From: Streptomyces graminofaciens
GTDB taxonomy: Bacteria > Actinomycetota > Actinomycetes > Streptomycetales > Streptomycetaceae
NCBI RefSeq assembly: GCF_030294945.1
Contig: NZ_AP018448.1
Location: 8,404,501 to 8,468,500, forward strand
Reading direction: 5' to 3'
Length of the DNA: 64,000 nucleotides
Of this stretch, positions 62,933 through 64,000 are shown in pieces (positions within the stretch are counted from its first letter, which is position 1; each line of letters starts with the position of its first letter). The notes beneath the pieces were generated by a model that ran no database searches, was not told where the DNA came from, and worked only from the letters and a program-made list of their open reading frames with translations. The translations under genes were made by a program, and so were the position numbers.

Positions 62933-64000
62933 GTGTCGCCCGTGTCGTCGGCATCGTCCCTGTCCGCCCTGCTGGCCGCCGAGTCACCGTCGCCGTCGCC
63001 CTCTCCCTCGGAGACCTCGACGACCCCTGCGGTGCCCTCGCTCCAGGACGCCCAGGAGAGCGCGACCAACGCCGCCAGCTGGGTCGAGGAGAACTGGTCC
63101 ACGTGGCTGGCGATCGGACTGCGCGTCCTGCTGATCGTGGTCATCGCGGTGATCCTGAGAGTGATGGTCCGGCGGGCGATCACCAAGCTAATAGACCGCA
63201 TGAGCCGCACTCCCCAGGGCGAGGACAACACCACGCTCGGCGGTCTCCTCGTCAACGTCGAGCGCCGCCGCCAGCGCTCCCAGGCCATCGGCTCGGTGCT
63301 GCGCTCGGTGGCGTCGTTCGTCATCCTGGGCACCGCCGCCCTGATGGTCCTCGCCACCTTCGAGATCAACCTCGCCCCGCTGCTGGCCTCCGCCGGTGTC
63401 GCGGGCGTCGCCATCGGTTTCGGCGCCCGGAACCTGGTCACGGACTTCCTCTCCGGTGTCTTCATGATTTTGGAGGACCAGTACGGCGTCGGCGACACCG
63501 TGGACGCGGGCGTGGCCTCCGGCGAGGTCATCGAGGTCGGCCTGCGCGTCACCAAGCTCCGCGGCGACAACGGCGAGATCTGGTACGTCCGCAACGGCGA
63601 GGTCAAGCGCATCGGCAACCTCTCCCAGGGCTGGGCCATGGCCGGCGTGGACGTCACCGTCCGCGCCGACGAGGACCTGGACCACGTCCGCCGCATCCTG
63701 AACGAAGTCGGCGAGACGATGAGCAAGGAAGAGCCCTGGAACGAGCTGCTCTGGGGCCCGATCGAGGTCCTCGGCCTGGACAGTGTGGCGCTGGACTCGA
63801 TGGTGGTCCGTGTCTCCGCCAAGACCATGCCCGGCAAGGCCCTCACCATCGAGCGCGAGCTGCGCTGGCGGATCAAGAAGGCCTTCGACGCCGCCGACAT
63901 CCGAATCGTCGGCGGCCTCCCGGCCCAGTCCGACGGCGTCCCGGCCGACGACCCGACCGCCGCCGTGGCCGCCCCGTCGGTGTACGCCTCCACGTCGTCC
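62933..64000 (+). CDS. MscS-family mechanosensitive ion channel (partial)
   Basis: 356 codons to the window edge with no stop, so the 3' end is missing. A Ser/Pro-rich N-terminus (ESPSPSPSPSETSTTP), then spans WLAIGLRVLLIVVIAVILRV and SVASFVILGTAALMVLATFE, the pore helix LAPLLASAGVAGVAIGFGAR with NLVTDFLSGVFMILEDQY, and the beta domain GDTVDAGVASGEVIEVGLRV, TKLRGDNGEIWYVRNGEV, all MscS hallmarks. It would open under membrane tension to release solutes. GTG 62933 has GGAGG at 62921-62925. Confidence 0.92.
   Translation, partial: MSPVSSASSLSALLAAESPSPSPSPSETSTTPAVPSLQDAQESATNAASWVEENWSTWLAIGLRVLLIVVIAVILRVMVRRAITKLIDRMSRTPQGEDNTTLGGLLVNVERRRQRSQAIGSVLRSVASFVILGTAALMVLATFEINLAPLLASAGVAGVAIGFGARNLVTDFLSGVFMILEDQYGVGDTVDAGVASGEVIEVGLRVTKLRGDNGEIWYVRNGEVKRIGNLSQGWAMAGVDVTVRADEDLDHVRRILNEVGETMSKEEPWNELLWGPIEVLGLDSVALDSMVVRVSAKTMPGKALTIERELRWRIKKAFDAADIRIVGGLPAQSDGVPADDPTAAVAAPSVYASTSS

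Overview
The window is high-GC actinobacterial DNA and almost certainly comes from a Streptomyces chromosome. Codons end mostly in G or C, GTG and TTG starts and 4-bp start/stop overlaps are common, and several families are Streptomyces-typical (DUF317, DUF5753/XRE with DUF6879, a csn-type chito-oligosaccharide operon, paired dynamin-like GTPases, a thioester-domain LAxTG surface protein). All calls come from reading the sequence; no database search was run.

Layout. 1-5.4 kb: a partial minus-strand gene and the urea ABC transporter operon urtABCDE, with a GlnR-like operator in front of urtA. 5.4-11.4 kb: a metallophosphoesterase divergent from a nickel-type ABC transporter operon (nikABCDE) that carries a near-perfect Nur box. 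11.4-14.9 kb: a scar (TauE/SafE remnant against a truncated dapF), then a tight minus-strand operon of small genes (NUDIX-like, a 28-aa membrane peptide, unknowns) and an XRE/DUF5753-DUF6879-small-protein trio. 15.2-17.0 kb: an AraC regulator and an alpha/beta hydrolase.

17.2-25.0 kb is an integrative mobilizable element: DUF317 protein, relaxase, MobC, a zinc-finger protein, a winged-helix replication-like protein, an excisionase-like protein and a tyrosine integrase. No FtsK/TraSA translocase is present. It holds two DNA repeat arrays: about seven palindromes of the type GGGGACCGGTCCCC between the mob genes and the zinc-finger gene, and at least seven copies of a CCGGAATCCGG-like motif inside the replication-like gene, read in all three codon phases, with more copies upstream. 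25.0-31.5 kb is a second accessory segment ending near tRNA-Arg(UCU). It holds an IS481 relic, a complete 1,813-bp IS256-type element with a 9-bp target duplication and a passenger gene, a two-gene DUF4365 module with an unknown partner, and a DnaQ-BRCT-TerD fusion gene. A diverged 108-bp direct repeat of the integrase 3' end next to the tRNA suggests tandem island insertion.

31.7-64 kb looks like core chromosome: dynA-dynB-ssb (cell division and sporulation), a thioester surface protein, ettA, a thioesterase, a truncated haemoglobin and a methyltransferase. Then comes a signalling cluster (FHA, VWA, PP2C phosphatase, PknG kinase, coiled-coil protein, GlnH-like binding protein, GlnX-like membrane protein) that resembles the mycobacterial glnX-glnH-pknG/GarA nutrient-sensing pathway. 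It is followed by csnR-E-F-G-H-K with a ROK operator, a secreted protein, an HNH endonuclease, and an MscS channel cut by the window end.
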